Positions 26,378-35,460 of a stretch of DNA of 64,000 nucleotides are shown here, in pieces (position 1 is the stretch's first letter; every line of letters begins with the position of its first letter). Location of the stretch: positions 124,001 through 188,000 of the forward strand of contig JAVTVJ010000372.1 in assembly GCA_034509425.1 (NCBI GenBank). The letters run 5' to 3'. Source of the DNA: Eopsaltria australis. Taxonomy: Eukaryota; Chordata; Aves; Passeriformes; Petroicidae. Position numbers and translations under genes: made by a program. Below the pieces are notes generated by a model. The model ran no database searches. It was given only the letters and a program-made list of their open reading frames with translations, and had not been told where the DNA came from.

Positions 26378-29300
26378 TCACTTGCAATTATTTTTTCTGG
26401 TTAGTCTGTCAACTGTAATGGGGCAGCACCTACTGTGAGAGCAGACTGCATGGCCTGCAGCAATTAAGACATCAGATAGATTGCTGTCTTCACACAGAAC
26501 ATCTACCTCTAACTTCATTTCAGAGCCATAGTGGATAACATGAAATACTAGACCTGGTTTATGAAGAAGCTTCTGAAACTGAAGTATAGCTTCCTCACTC
26601 CAGTCTTCCCCCTCACCAGGAACTGTATCATGCAAAGAGCAAGAGTGTGCCAAGCGTGGCAAGTGTAACAGACTTTCTGGAACAACTTTAAGTTTATGGA
26701 TATCAGAGTAAGGGATGGTTCTCAGAAAGCCATAATCAATAAATGTAAGAACAACACACTGACTTGTTACTTCACTAATTTCTGCCCTGTACCACTCTGC
26801 TTCCTGCCCAAACTCAAACAAGCAGCTAGCACCAGGCATCACGTGTTCTTCTGGAAGAGCTGGCAAGTTGTCAGGAAGATCAGAGAGCAGCAAGGACAAG
26901 TTTCGCATGCAATCAAAGAAGATTTCAAATTGGATACTGAAATTTGAAGGATCAGTAACTGCAGTTGCACATCCAGGGTATATTCTGCCACTACGCAGCA
27001 ACACCCACGTGACTGAATTTATCTTGAATGATGTATCAAACTCCTTGCAGTTTGCATTACTACATTTTTCTGGTCCCATTGCCCAACCATGACTTAAGAG
27101 CTGGTTCAAATACTCCTGAAGCATAACTTCTCCTACTAAAATATCTACCTCCCAGATATCATATGATTTCAAGTATCTCAAAAACAAGATCCTTATTTCA
27201 CAATCCAGGAGTGCATTTACTACATGGTCTACATGAATTTTCTTTAGGTTTTTAAAACAAATCCACCTGCAAAAAACAGCTTGTTTAGGAATACTTTTAA
27301 TCTCACCACTGAGCATCTTTGCATTATTTAAGGGCACCATCTCACATGTGCCATAATCCATGAAAAAAACTAACATTAACTTTTCCCTGACGAATTTCTT
27401 TAGCACTTTTGATCGATACCATTTTAAGTTCTTTTCAGATTGTGTAATGCATTCCAGTCCTTCTTCAATGTCATCCACTCTAAGCAAATCATTTCTTCGT
27501 GCTTCTTTGTCAAGCATTACATTTAACTCATGTAGTATTTGCAGGTTTTTAAGTAACTGTACATAAAATTCTCCAGTCTTTGAAATATTTACTACTTCTG
27601 CTGCTTCTACTTGTCCAGACTTTAAAACTTGATGAAGGAGACTTAGGGGTTTTACAGAAATATTTTTCATCCCAGCAACCTTGGTTTTCTTGTGGCCACA
27701 TAAACTATTCTTAGACTTCTGAGGATTACCATTTTGCTTAGGCTTATTTTCCAATGTGCTTTTCCACCTTATGCCATCTATTTTATGCAAAAGGCTGTTA
27801 GACAAAGACTCTCCATCACAAATTACATCTATTTCCCATTTTTCTCCATGTTGCTGTAAGAATTTGCAAGTTACTGGCTTGTCACTTACTGTTCTTGCAA
27901 AATAAGCAGCATTTTCTTTAGTCCAGCTTTCACTAGGAACACTTTTTACACTGCTAAGGAAACAATGAACACTAAACCTCGGCAGAGCTAAGAACTTTTC
28001 TGGAATCCTGCAGATTTTTGATGAACTTACAACTGCAGCATTACCATAGTCAATAAATTCTACCTCATAGGAGTTTCCTGATTTCAGAGTTTTAATAACT
28101 GCTCTATAGTAAAAGCAATCAGCGTCGTGCTCTGCAACAATGAGATCCCCTACCATGAGCTCATCTAAACAATTTTCACAACCCCTACTCTCCAAGCTTT
28201 CATTTAAATCATCTGCTAGTTTTATTATTAAGTTTTCATCCTCTGCAAAATGAACATAGAAACTTGATGGACTATTCATATGAGAAATATAACCTGCTAC
28301 TTTGGTATTCGCCTGGATATCACGTTGAGGAAGACTGGTTAATGTAGGCATATTTTTATTACTCCTTTCCTGCTGACCTGTACAATTTGGTCTTTCATTA
28401 TGAGATTCAGAGAGAGCATTCACAGTAATTTCCTTTGAATGTAAAGCAGAATAAGAGAGTGTGTGAGAATCAAGCTGTCCAAGCCAAGGTTCCTCTCCAT
28501 TCTGAAGAGCACTGGAAGTATTTCTAAAACCTTGTTCTTTGCAGTCCAGTAAAGTTTGCTGCTTTGAGAATCCACTACACAACTTTGGTGTGCTACATGC
28601 AGTTTGCTCGTCATTGCCAAAATTCTCACCAGTATCTGACTGGTAATACTCATCATAAACTTGGCATTTCATTTCAGTTTTCAATTTAAGTATTTCAGGA
28701 TCTTTAACACTTACTTTATTAATTTCTTTGTCATGTTTCACATGACATATCCCTCCTTCATTACTTCTAAGTTGTTCCGTATGGCTTTCCTGCGCCAACT
28801 CTTCCAATACCTTTTCTTTGATTTTCTGACTTACTTTGAGCTGTCCATCATACAACTCCACAACAATCTTTCCATCTGATTCTCTGGATAAAATTACAGC
28901 CTTCAGCAGTTTACCAAGGAATGTTTTCACAAACCATGTAGTAATTCTTGCTGGAAATTCTGTCTCCCTAAGATCTGACAGATAGAATTTAATAGCTTGC
29001 ATGGGTGTGAATAGTAGGTCAGTGGCAGAATCTGGAATAGGCATCAACTGGTCTCTCTCCACTACACTTTTATTTCCAAAATCCACATAGTCAACCCACA
29101 GAAAGGATGTTGATTCCACAGGAAAAGCCAAAGCTCTGTAAAAGAGACCATCTTCGACGTATCTGGCTATACAGAGTCGTGTATTGCTACAATAATTTGC
29201 ATTATTTGACATTTTACTTAGGTCACTAACCTTCTTCATCAATGCCACAAGAGTTTCAGTGTTTCGATTAAGCTGACAATAGAATTTTGAAGGACTATTT

Positions 29301-32257
29301 ATGTGAGTTATATAAACCTCCTCCTCACTTCCGATTTTTATATTAAAAGACGAATAGCAAAAACTGTACAGAGAACCCAAAGATGAAGGGTTTCTCAGTC
29401 CAACATATTCAGACTGGGTGAGACCACGTTCTCTGAGGAATCCCTCTACACTCCTAAGTGGAGTCTGTAAGTCAACTACATTGCATAAACAGTTGGGGCT
29501 CACAAGAACAAGAGCATAAATGGTGCAAGTCAGAGGTCCTCTAGAAGATGAAATGAAGTCTTCAAATTGTCTGTGCACTTCTTCAGACCAATTAAGTGAG
29601 TCAGTCTGTAAAACTACATTTTTAAGTCCACATCGAAATGCTTGACTTTCTAGAGTTAGGAAATCTGGAAGAACACCCTGAAGATCTTTAAGTGAAACTC
29701 TTTTCCGATAACCATAGTCTACAAAAACCACATCAACTTCATTTGTGGATACCTGCTGCACAACAGTTGCTCTGTACCACCTCCCATCTTTGGGACACTT
29801 AACAACACAAGCAACCTGTCCAGTTTTGTAGGGACTGGTATGATCTTTATAGTAAGTCTGAATTTGTTCCATTAAGTTATTTAGCTCTGGCAGTTTGCTT
29901 TGCAGCTGACACGAGAAGTCTGCTGGGGAAAAAATGCAAGAACACACCACTTCATAAACAGCTCCCGGTTTAAACACAAGCTCTTTATAAACAAGTTTTT
30001 CCTCACATACTGATTTATGCACTTTAGAGACAGCACCTTCTCCAAAAGAGGATGGCACAACAGATTCTCCAGGCATTGGTGGCACATTCAGTGATTTTTC
30101 CTTCTGAAGTACATCTCCATTTCCCAATACCTTATTTTTGCAAATATTACCAATTTTCTCTGCATCCATTTTTTCTTTTTTACATTTGAGGTGATTCCCG
30201 TTGTGCCGCTTTTTTGCTGCCCTTAGAACAGAATCTGGTGGCTTTAGCCAATATTCAGCATAGCCAGCTTGAACCATACATGTGGCAACGTTTCCTTGCA
30301 GGAAACCAGTATGACACTGCAGATCAACAATGTACTTGCTATTTTGCTTTCCAACGACATGAAGCAGCAGCGGTTTGTTCAACACCACCTTTTTAAAGAA
30401 ATCAGTTTCTTTTTTAACCCACACACCATCAATAGGAAACGTGCAAGCAAGAGAACAACACATAGCTAAAGCTGGTAAATCAGAAAACTCAGGAAGCAAT
30501 GTTTTCACATACTGACAAGGTATTGTATCTGTATTTCCAAAATCCAAAAAATAAACCATAATGCTAACACGAAACACTTTTGTGACAACAGCCCGGTAGT
30601 AACACCCATCCCTGCTATACCGGGCACAGCATAGCAACCCAGGTTCTGGCTTTTTAAGGACCATCTCATCATCTCTGCATTGACCGTATATGCAGGCAAT
30701 GTTTTTCATCAAGGCCTGAAACTCACTCTGGTATCTACATGTTTGAATCCAGAAGTCAGTTGGATTTACGACATATACTACAAAAGCTCCATAAAAAGAG
30801 TTCATTTGCATCTCTTCTCTCTTGCAGTGCCTGGAGAAAGAAATATCCCGTTCAGGTAAGCAGGTTTTTGTATCTTTGTTTCCAGAGCAATCCTTAGATG
30901 AATTGTTTTTCTCAGGACTTGGTTTGCAGTTCAGTGCAATACTTCTGGTTTTTGTTTCCAAAAGTGAGACACATGGTGCAGCTGTCTCATTCTGGTTTTC
31001 TGGATGCTCAGCATTAATTCCAAGATTTTGCTTCTGCAGCGTTATGTAGTACAAGCGTTCAGTGTTATTGTATAAATCAACATGGACACACACAGAAGTT
31101 TGTCCTATTAAGGCTTGTGTAAGTTCCTTGAGCTGAAATTTTATTACTGTTTCATCTTGACTACTAAAACAAGACAGTGCGCATGGAAATGCAATCATTG
31201 GTAACATCATGAACTCAGCTTTCAGTTTCCAAATACAACTAGGTGGCACCGCTTCAGTAATGCCAAAGTCCATAAACCAGACTTCCACATGGTCAGAGAG
31301 AAGTTGTTTTATCACTCCTCTATGCCACTGTCCGTTTTGCCTCTTGGCAGCACAGAGCAACCCTAAACTATCACAAGATGTGGTATTTTCTCCAAGAGCT
31401 TCATAGTGCAAATGCATAGCTCCTGTCAAACATTCCAGCTCTTTCTGCCATTTCTGTATCTGACAATAAAATTTATTTGGGCTTACTGCACCAGTTATTT
31501 TCACATTTTCTTTACTGCCAACAGGTAGACACGGGAAGAGTTGATCTGGAACATGCCAAAAATCCGCTGATTTCTCAGAATTATTTAAGGTAAGTAACTC
31601 CCTGATTGGATACTTCTGTTTCAACAGTTGTGGCATTCTCTTACAAAGCATTCCCTGGGGCAATGCTCCTAAAGTTTCTACAACAAGACAAAATGAATCT
31701 CCGTCAATAAATTTACCTAGCTGCAATTCAAGAACATCAGTAATAATCTTAGGCACTTCTAGAATAAACAACTGATATGGTGTAACAGCCTTCACATGAC
31801 CTGTGATCTGTAATCCTACCAGAGATGAAAAATAGTTAATAGCTTTTGGACCCCATCTTTCTCCAAGAGGAAGTATGCTTGCAAAAACACCCAAAACCAC
31901 CTTTGGTGGCAGCTGAAACAACTCATCACAAGCAGCAGCAAGATGTGTTTCCTCAACAGCCAACACGTGTCCAGTGTCTATAAGAAAAGCCTCATGGATA
32001 TTCCCTTTCTTACTCAGAACTCTTCCTCTGTGCCATTCGCCTTCTGTGTCTTCCACCAAGCAAGATCCACCAACACAGACATCATCTTTTACTTTGAACA
32101 CACGCTGTATTTCGTTTTGTAGTATGTAATAGTCAAGCTCACATCCTGTGTTGCATTGAGCCTGGAACACTATGAGCAAGCACTCAGGATGGCATTCTAC
32201 GTGAGTTATCTTCAATTTCTTATCTACTGAGTCTGGTGAAGGGGCCAGAGATTCCAT
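26378..32257 (-). CDS. TDRD15: Tudor domain-containing protein 15
   Basis: A single intact coding exon of 1959 codons plus TGA, close to the size I recall for mammalian TDRD15 (about 1930 residues). Tudor-domain proteins of this group act in germ cells and typically bind methylarginine marks on PIWI proteins in nuage; this role is from the family. Eight Tudor cores are visible at about residues 63-101, 299-337, 540-579, 813-854, 1025-1066, 1370-1410, 1600-1641 and 1809-1848. Most show the WYRA/YYRA strand and a DYG/DFG turn, and several are preceded by the SPxxFYCQ-type strand of extended Tudor folds. Only cores 3, 5 and 6 keep the full DFGN/DYGN motif. Long linkers lie at about 415-485, 680-755 and 1150-1315. 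The start was chosen because a splice acceptor lies 5 nt upstream and the context ACAGGATGG is strong. The open frame extends 10 codons further, but those codons are intronic. No frameshift, signal peptide or membrane segment is seen. Confidence 0.96.
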   Translation of the reverse strand: MESLAPSPDSVDKKLKITHVECHPECLLIVFQAQCNTGCELDYYILQNEIQRVFKVKDDVCVGGSCLVEDTEGEWHRGRVLSKKGNIHEAFLIDTGHVLAVEETHLAAACDELFQLPPKVVLGVFASILPLGERWGPKAINYFSSLVGLQITGHVKAVTPYQLFILEVPKIITDVLELQLGKFIDGDSFCLVVETLGALPQGMLCKRMPQLLKQKYPIRELLTLNNSEKSADFWHVPDQLFPCLPVGSKENVKITGAVSPNKFYCQIQKWQKELECLTGAMHLHYEALGENTTSCDSLGLLCAAKRQNGQWHRGVIKQLLSDHVEVWFMDFGITEAVPPSCIWKLKAEFMMLPMIAFPCALSCFSSQDETVIKFQLKELTQALIGQTSVCVHVDLYNNTERLYYITLQKQNLGINAEHPENQNETAAPCVSLLETKTRSIALNCKPSPEKNNSSKDCSGNKDTKTCLPERDISFSRHCKREEMQMNSFYGAFVVYVVNPTDFWIQTCRYQSEFQALMKNIACIYGQCRDDEMVLKKPEPGLLCCARYSRDGCYYRAVVTKVFRVSIMVYFLDFGNTDTIPCQYVKTLLPEFSDLPALAMCCSLACTFPIDGVWVKKETDFFKKVVLNKPLLLHVVGKQNSKYIVDLQCHTGFLQGNVATCMVQAGYAEYWLKPPDSVLRAAKKRHNGNHLKCKKEKMDAEKIGNICKNKVLGNGDVLQKEKSLNVPPMPGESVVPSSFGEGAVSKVHKSVCEEKLVYKELVFKPGAVYEVVCSCIFSPADFSCQLQSKLPELNNLMEQIQTYYKDHTSPYKTGQVACVVKCPKDGRWYRATVVQQVSTNEVDVVFVDYGYRKRVSLKDLQGVLPDFLTLESQAFRCGLKNVVLQTDSLNWSEEVHRQFEDFISSSRGPLTCTIYALVLVSPNCLCNVVDLQTPLRSVEGFLRERGLTQSEYVGLRNPSSLGSLYSFCYSSFNIKIGSEEEVYITHINSPSKFYCQLNRNTETLVALMKKVSDLSKMSNNANYCSNTRLCIARYVEDGLFYRALAFPVESTSFLWVDYVDFGNKSVVERDQLMPIPDSATDLLFTPMQAIKFYLSDLRETEFPARITTWFVKTFLGKLLKAVILSRESDGKIVVELYDGQLKVSQKIKEKVLEELAQESHTEQLRSNEGGICHVKHDKEINKVSVKDPEILKLKTEMKCQVYDEYYQSDTGENFGNDEQTACSTPKLCSGFSKQQTLLDCKEQGFRNTSSALQNGEEPWLGQLDSHTLSYSALHSKEITVNALSESHNERPNCTGQQERSNKNMPTLTSLPQRDIQANTKVAGYISHMNSPSSFYVHFAEDENLIIKLADDLNESLESRGCENCLDELMVGDLIVAEHDADCFYYRAVIKTLKSGNSYEVEFIDYGNAAVVSSSKICRIPEKFLALPRFSVHCFLSSVKSVPSESWTKENAAYFARTVSDKPVTCKFLQQHGEKWEIDVICDGESLSNSLLHKIDGIRWKSTLENKPKQNGNPQKSKNSLCGHKKTKVAGMKNISVKPLSLLHQVLKSGQVEAAEVVNISKTGEFYVQLLKNLQILHELNVMLDKEARRNDLLRVDDIEEGLECITQSEKNLKWYRSKVLKKFVREKLMLVFFMDYGTCEMVPLNNAKMLSGEIKSIPKQAVFCRWICFKNLKKIHVDHVVNALLDCEIRILFLRYLKSYDIWEVDILVGEVMLQEYLNQLLSHGWAMGPEKCSNANCKEFDTSFKINSVTWVLLRSGRIYPGCATAVTDPSNFSIQFEIFFDCMRNLSLLLSDLPDNLPALPEEHVMPGASCLFEFGQEAEWYRAEISEVTSQCVVLTFIDYGFLRTIPYSDIHKLKVVPESLLHLPRLAHSCSLHDTVPGEGEDWSEEAILQFQKLLHKPGLVFHVIHYGSEMKLEVDVLCEDSNLSDVLIAAGHAVCSHSRCCPITVDRLTRKNNCK

Positions 32258-32280
32258 CCTGTCTGCAAAGAAAAGGAGTA
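32258..32280 (-). other. Splice acceptor before the TDRD15 coding exon
   Basis: The minus strand reads TACTCCTTTTCTTTGCAG and then ACAGGATGG. The pyrimidine-rich tract and CAG define the exon start at 32262, so only 5 nt of 5' UTR precede the ATG in this exon. Confidence 0.88.
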
Positions 32281-33410
32281 TAATCATCTTGATAATTTTC
32301 TGTATTATTTCTTGGCAACAAAATCCTTACATGATGTTTGTTTTCAAAATAGTTTAACAGCATATTATTACAATTCTGGTTAAAATGTATACTAAACATT
32401 TAAGAATGTCATGTTTTAGGCAACTGGGATACACTCCACACAATTCTGTTAGTAAAGACACACTCAGATAAAATGAAAGTACCACCTCTGGATTCACTCA
32501 CGTGGCTACAAACTAGTTTTATCATTTGAGATTATTTTCAACCAAAATGTTGCTCCCACAGTAACACCGATTTCCTTTTAATATGTAAAGGACCAAGGAC
32601 TCATCCCCTACTCACTCTGCTTTTTCAGTCTAAATCACTTCTTCAAATCACTGACGATTTATAGTTGCACTGTTTACTCTGGCTGTCAGTACACTATCAG
32701 TTGTACCAATAGCGTATTTAATGTTCTCCTAATTGCAAGGACATACTGAGCCTATCATCTAATGTGCAACATTTCTGCACTGCTCATCAAGTAACAACTG
32801 TGCCAGCTGTGTTTTGTACAGCCTCAACGCTCCAATTCTGACAGTTTAAATATCTTCAAAACAAACATTCAGGTTCTTTTCTGATCTATAATCCAGCCTT
32901 CAAACTCAGCTTCCAGTTCAATTCATATGTGAATGACTCAGTGAATCTGTAACTTCACATTGTTTAAAAAGGCCGTGCATGACCATAATTTAATCAAGCG
33001 ATTCCATTAAATAAACTGTTGTTCTGACAAAGTAATTTGAGGTAGACAACATCAAATACAAAGACAGTGGATAAACACTCAAGGATAGTCCAGATAAATA
33101 TAACCTTGATTTATGAACTTTTATGCAAAGTTGGAATTTAAAATTTCAGTTCCAACTACAAGGTTTTAGGGCAAAATCCCTCTTAGCCTGCAAAAAATCT
33201 TCAGTGAACCTGTCATGACAGTTTTTATGACAAGCATACACACAGTAGCAAGTGAATACACAACCAGTCTTCAGAAGAAATATTGAACCTTATCATTGTA
33301 GTTCACAAAAATATTTTAAAAAACAAAACAACTCTAATAAATAAATGAACACCCCTGCTGTAAAGCAGTAGAGCAGAAGGATGAAGGATGCATAACTTCT
33401 AACACCAACC

Positions 33411-33471
33411 AAAAAAAAAAAAAAAAAAACCAAACTCAAAAAAACAAAACCACCAGCCACCAAAAAAAAAA
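33411..33471. repeat. A-rich low-complexity tract
   Basis: Nineteen A in a row at 33411-33429, followed by A-rich sequence with scattered C up to about 33471. It is a pyrimidine-rich tract in the TDRD15 pre-mRNA sense. Confidence 0.9.
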
Positions 33472-34034
33472 CACCCTCCCAGTAAAAGCAGTACCAAATC
33501 CAGATCTGACAAATTCCTGCTTCAACAAGGCCCCTTTTTACTACCATCCCCTGTAACTGAAAGTAAAATCTGGGTGCTTTTAATGAAAGAAAACAGCTTC
33601 AAGGATTTGGTTCTGTCTGCCTGGAAGAAATATTTGATCACTACAGAGGATTAAACTTTTGAAGGGACCTGACTGAAACTCTCCTCCCTTTTTTTCCCCC
33701 CTTTCACTGAAACTATGCCCTATTTGCACTAATACATAACAAATTAAAACAATTTGTGCAGTAACATTTACTTGCCTGTTATCACAGCCTGAGTAACAGC
33801 ATCACACTGACATAGCCACATTTCTACAGTTTACAAAATGGCCTTTTGCTGTTTACTCACCTTTCCAACTGGCAAGGCTTATTCATTCATAACATGCCTT
33901 GTAAAGGAAACACGGCCCAGTAATTAACAACACTGTATCTCTCTATGAGGAAAGACAGTAGAAAAATCATTAGAAAATTACATAAACCAAATTCCTGTAC
34001 TTCCTCTCTTACTGAGAGCAACCCTGAGTCTTTG

Positions 34035-34642
34035 GGGTGTTTCCTGACAAGAAGCTCAACGTGAGCCAGCACTGTGCACCCGCAGCCCAGAAAGCCAAAC
34101 TCAACCTGGGCTGCATCAAAAGCAGCGTGGACAGCAGGTCCAGAGAGGGATCCTGCCCTCTGCCCTGCGCTACTGAGACCCCACCTGTAGTGCTGCATCC
34201 AGCCCTGGGGTCCCAGCACAGCAAGAACACAGAGCTGTTGGAGCAGGTCCAGAAGAGGCCACAAAAATTATGAGAGGGCTGGAGCACTCCTCCTATGGAG
34301 ACAGGTTAAGGGAGCTTGGTTGTTCAGCCTGGAAAAGGCATGGTCCCATAGAGACCTAATAGCACCTCACAATACCTAGAGGGGCTGGAAAGGGACCCTT
34401 TACAAGAGAATAGGTTTAGATTAGATATTCCAAATAAATATTTTGCTTTGGTGAGGGTGGTGAAGCACTGGAACAGGTTGTGTAGGGTAGCTGTGGGTGC
34501 CCCATCCCTGGAAGTGTTGAAGATCAGGTTGGATGAGGCTCCGAACAACCTGGTCCAGTGGAAGGCGACCCCCATGGCAGAGGCATTGAAACTGGATGAA
34601 CTTTTAGGTCCCTTCTAACACAAACCATTCTGTGATTCTCTA
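34035..34642 (+). mobile_element. CR1 LINE 3' fragment, plus strand, in TDRD15 intron 1
   Basis: It reads forward along the CR1 3' third: AGAAGCTCAACGTGAGCCAG, GCATCAAAAGCAGCGTGG, TACTGAGACCCCACCTG, GAGAGGGCTGGAGCACTCC, GTTCAGCCTGGAAAAGGC, AGCACTGGAACAGGTTGTG and the end GGTCCCTTCTAACACAAACC plus ATTCTGTGATTCT. A small internal loss lies near 34345-34395. It is 5'-truncated and inserted antisense to the gene. The open frames on either strand here are derived from the repeat. Confidence 0.92.
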
Positions 34643-35100
34643 AATCCTCCTCCTGCCCAATAAACACACCCTGTCAAAGTTCCTCATAATGACTTAGCTT
34701 AACTACAATCTTAAGATCACAAAAAAGAAAATTACAGAACTGAATCCACCTTCCTAAAAGCATCGTCTGGCTATTCTTTCTTCACTGAAGCTCAAAACAC
34801 CAAACCAGTTAGGAGAACACCATACATGCACCCGCCACCTACTGTCTAAGGAGCAGGGGTCACACATTTGTATTTGCTTGCAACTCCTCAGCCACCAAAA
34901 CGCATACCTCTATCATGCACCACTAACTTACACACAATTCATGCCATAACCAAAGGACTTCTAAAAGTAACTGAACGCAGGAGCCAAGATACAGGTTGAG
35001 CCGCTTGTGCTCCAAAGCAGGTGCTCTGACCGGAGCTTTACGACGCCGCACTCACCTGAGAGGAGCCGGGCACGGGCAGGCGAGCACGGGCAGAAGCTGC

Positions 35101-35220
35101 GGCCGCCAAGGGGGATCGGAGAGCAGAGCCCAAAGCCCAGCGCCCTTCAGCAGCCGCCGCAGCCGCCAAGGGGGATCCGAGAGCAGAGCCCAAATCCCTG
35201 CGCCCTTCAGCAGCAGCCGC
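35101..35220. repeat. 60-bp tandem duplication in the TDRD15 promoter or exon 1
   Basis: Bases 35101-35160 and 35161-35220 match at 55 of 60 positions with no gap. Shared landmarks are GCCGCCAAGGGGGATC, GAGAGCAGAGCCCAAA and CGCCCTTCAGCAG. Because 60 is a multiple of three, it keeps frames open on both strands, which explains the long but meaningless open frames here. Confidence 0.95.
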
Positions 35221-35275
35221 AGCCGCCTCAGCGCCCGCGGGCAGCGCCGAGCGAGGCCCGCCAGCGCCGCACCCC

Positions 35276-35287
35276 CAAAATGGCGGC
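35276..35287 (+). promoter_or_regulatory. YY1-like site
   Basis: CAAAATGGCGGC fits the YY1 core AAnATGGCGGC often found just downstream of CpG-island start sites. Orientation is plus, so it may belong to a divergent plus-strand start as much as to TDRD15. Confidence 0.55.
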
Positions 35288-35319
35288 GCGAAGCGCGGCC
35301 GGAACGTGCTGTCCGGGAA

Positions 35320-35331
35320 CGCGCGTGCGCA
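35320..35331 (-). promoter_or_regulatory. NRF1-like site
   Basis: On the minus strand TGCGCACGCGCG is an exact match to the NRF1 consensus YGCGCAYGCGCR. The site is near-palindromic and could serve both directions. Confidence 0.6.
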
Positions 35332-35361
35332 GTGGCACCGCCCGGCACCTTCGCGGCTCTT

Positions 35362-35370
35362 GGGCGGGGC
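35362..35370 (+). promoter_or_regulatory. GC box (SP-factor site)
   Basis: GGGCGGGGC, a canonical GC box within the CpG island. Confidence 0.55.
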
Positions 35371-35382
35371 TTAGGAGAGCGG

Positions 35383-35424
35383 GGTTCGAGTCCCGGTCCC
35401 GGTGGTTCGAGTCCCGGTCCCGCC
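35383..35424 (+). repeat. 21-bp tandem repeat with two B-box motifs
   Basis: Two copies (35383-35403 and 35404-35424, 19 of 21 identical), each starting with GGTTCGAGTCC. This is an exact match to the RNA polymerase III B-box GGTTCGANTCC, as in tRNA T-arms. No matching A-box, tRNA fold or nearby T-run terminator was found, so this is not a tRNA gene. It may be a pair of TFIIIC-binding sites. Confidence 0.8.
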
Positions 35425-35460
35425 TTCCCGCGGGCGCTGCAGTCCGGTTCGCTTTCCTTC

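Larger units (their letters stand above)
32263..35055 (-). other. TDRD15: TDRD15 intron 1
   Basis: A 2.8 kb intron between the donor CAG|GTGAGT at 35055 and the acceptor TTTGCAG|ACAGG at 32263. It holds AT-rich sequence, an A-rich tract and one CR1 copy on the opposite strand. No other exon was recognised, though an alternative small 5' UTR exon cannot be excluded. Confidence 0.75.
35056..35300 (-). other. TDRD15: Non-coding exon 1 of TDRD15 (5' boundary uncertain)
   Basis: Its 3' boundary is the consensus donor CTCAG|GTGAGT at 35056/35055. The upstream limit of about 35300 is a guess from the position of the CpG island and the YY1/NRF1-like sites. Joined to the next exon it gives CTCAG-ACAGGATGG. 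It contains the 60-bp tandem duplication. Confidence 0.6.
34990..35460 (-). promoter_or_regulatory. TDRD15: CpG-island promoter of TDRD15
   Basis: A sharply GC- and CpG-rich block in an otherwise AT-rich window. It covers the non-coding first exon and its donor and carries GC-box, NRF1-like and YY1-like sites. No TATA box is obvious, which fits dispersed initiation. CpG islands of this sort often fire both ways, so a divergent plus-strand transcript is possible. The exact transcription start site cannot be fixed from the sequence. Confidence 0.8.

Noticed and set aside
26696..31406. Many plus-strand frames of 60-83 codons and one minus-strand out-of-frame set
   Set aside because: All are shadows of the intact TDRD15 coding exon in other frames.
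35383..35424. tRNA gene suggested by the T-arm-like GGTTCGAGTCC
   Set aside because: No A-box, no acceptor or anticodon stem pairing, and no close terminator; the T-stem does not pair well either.
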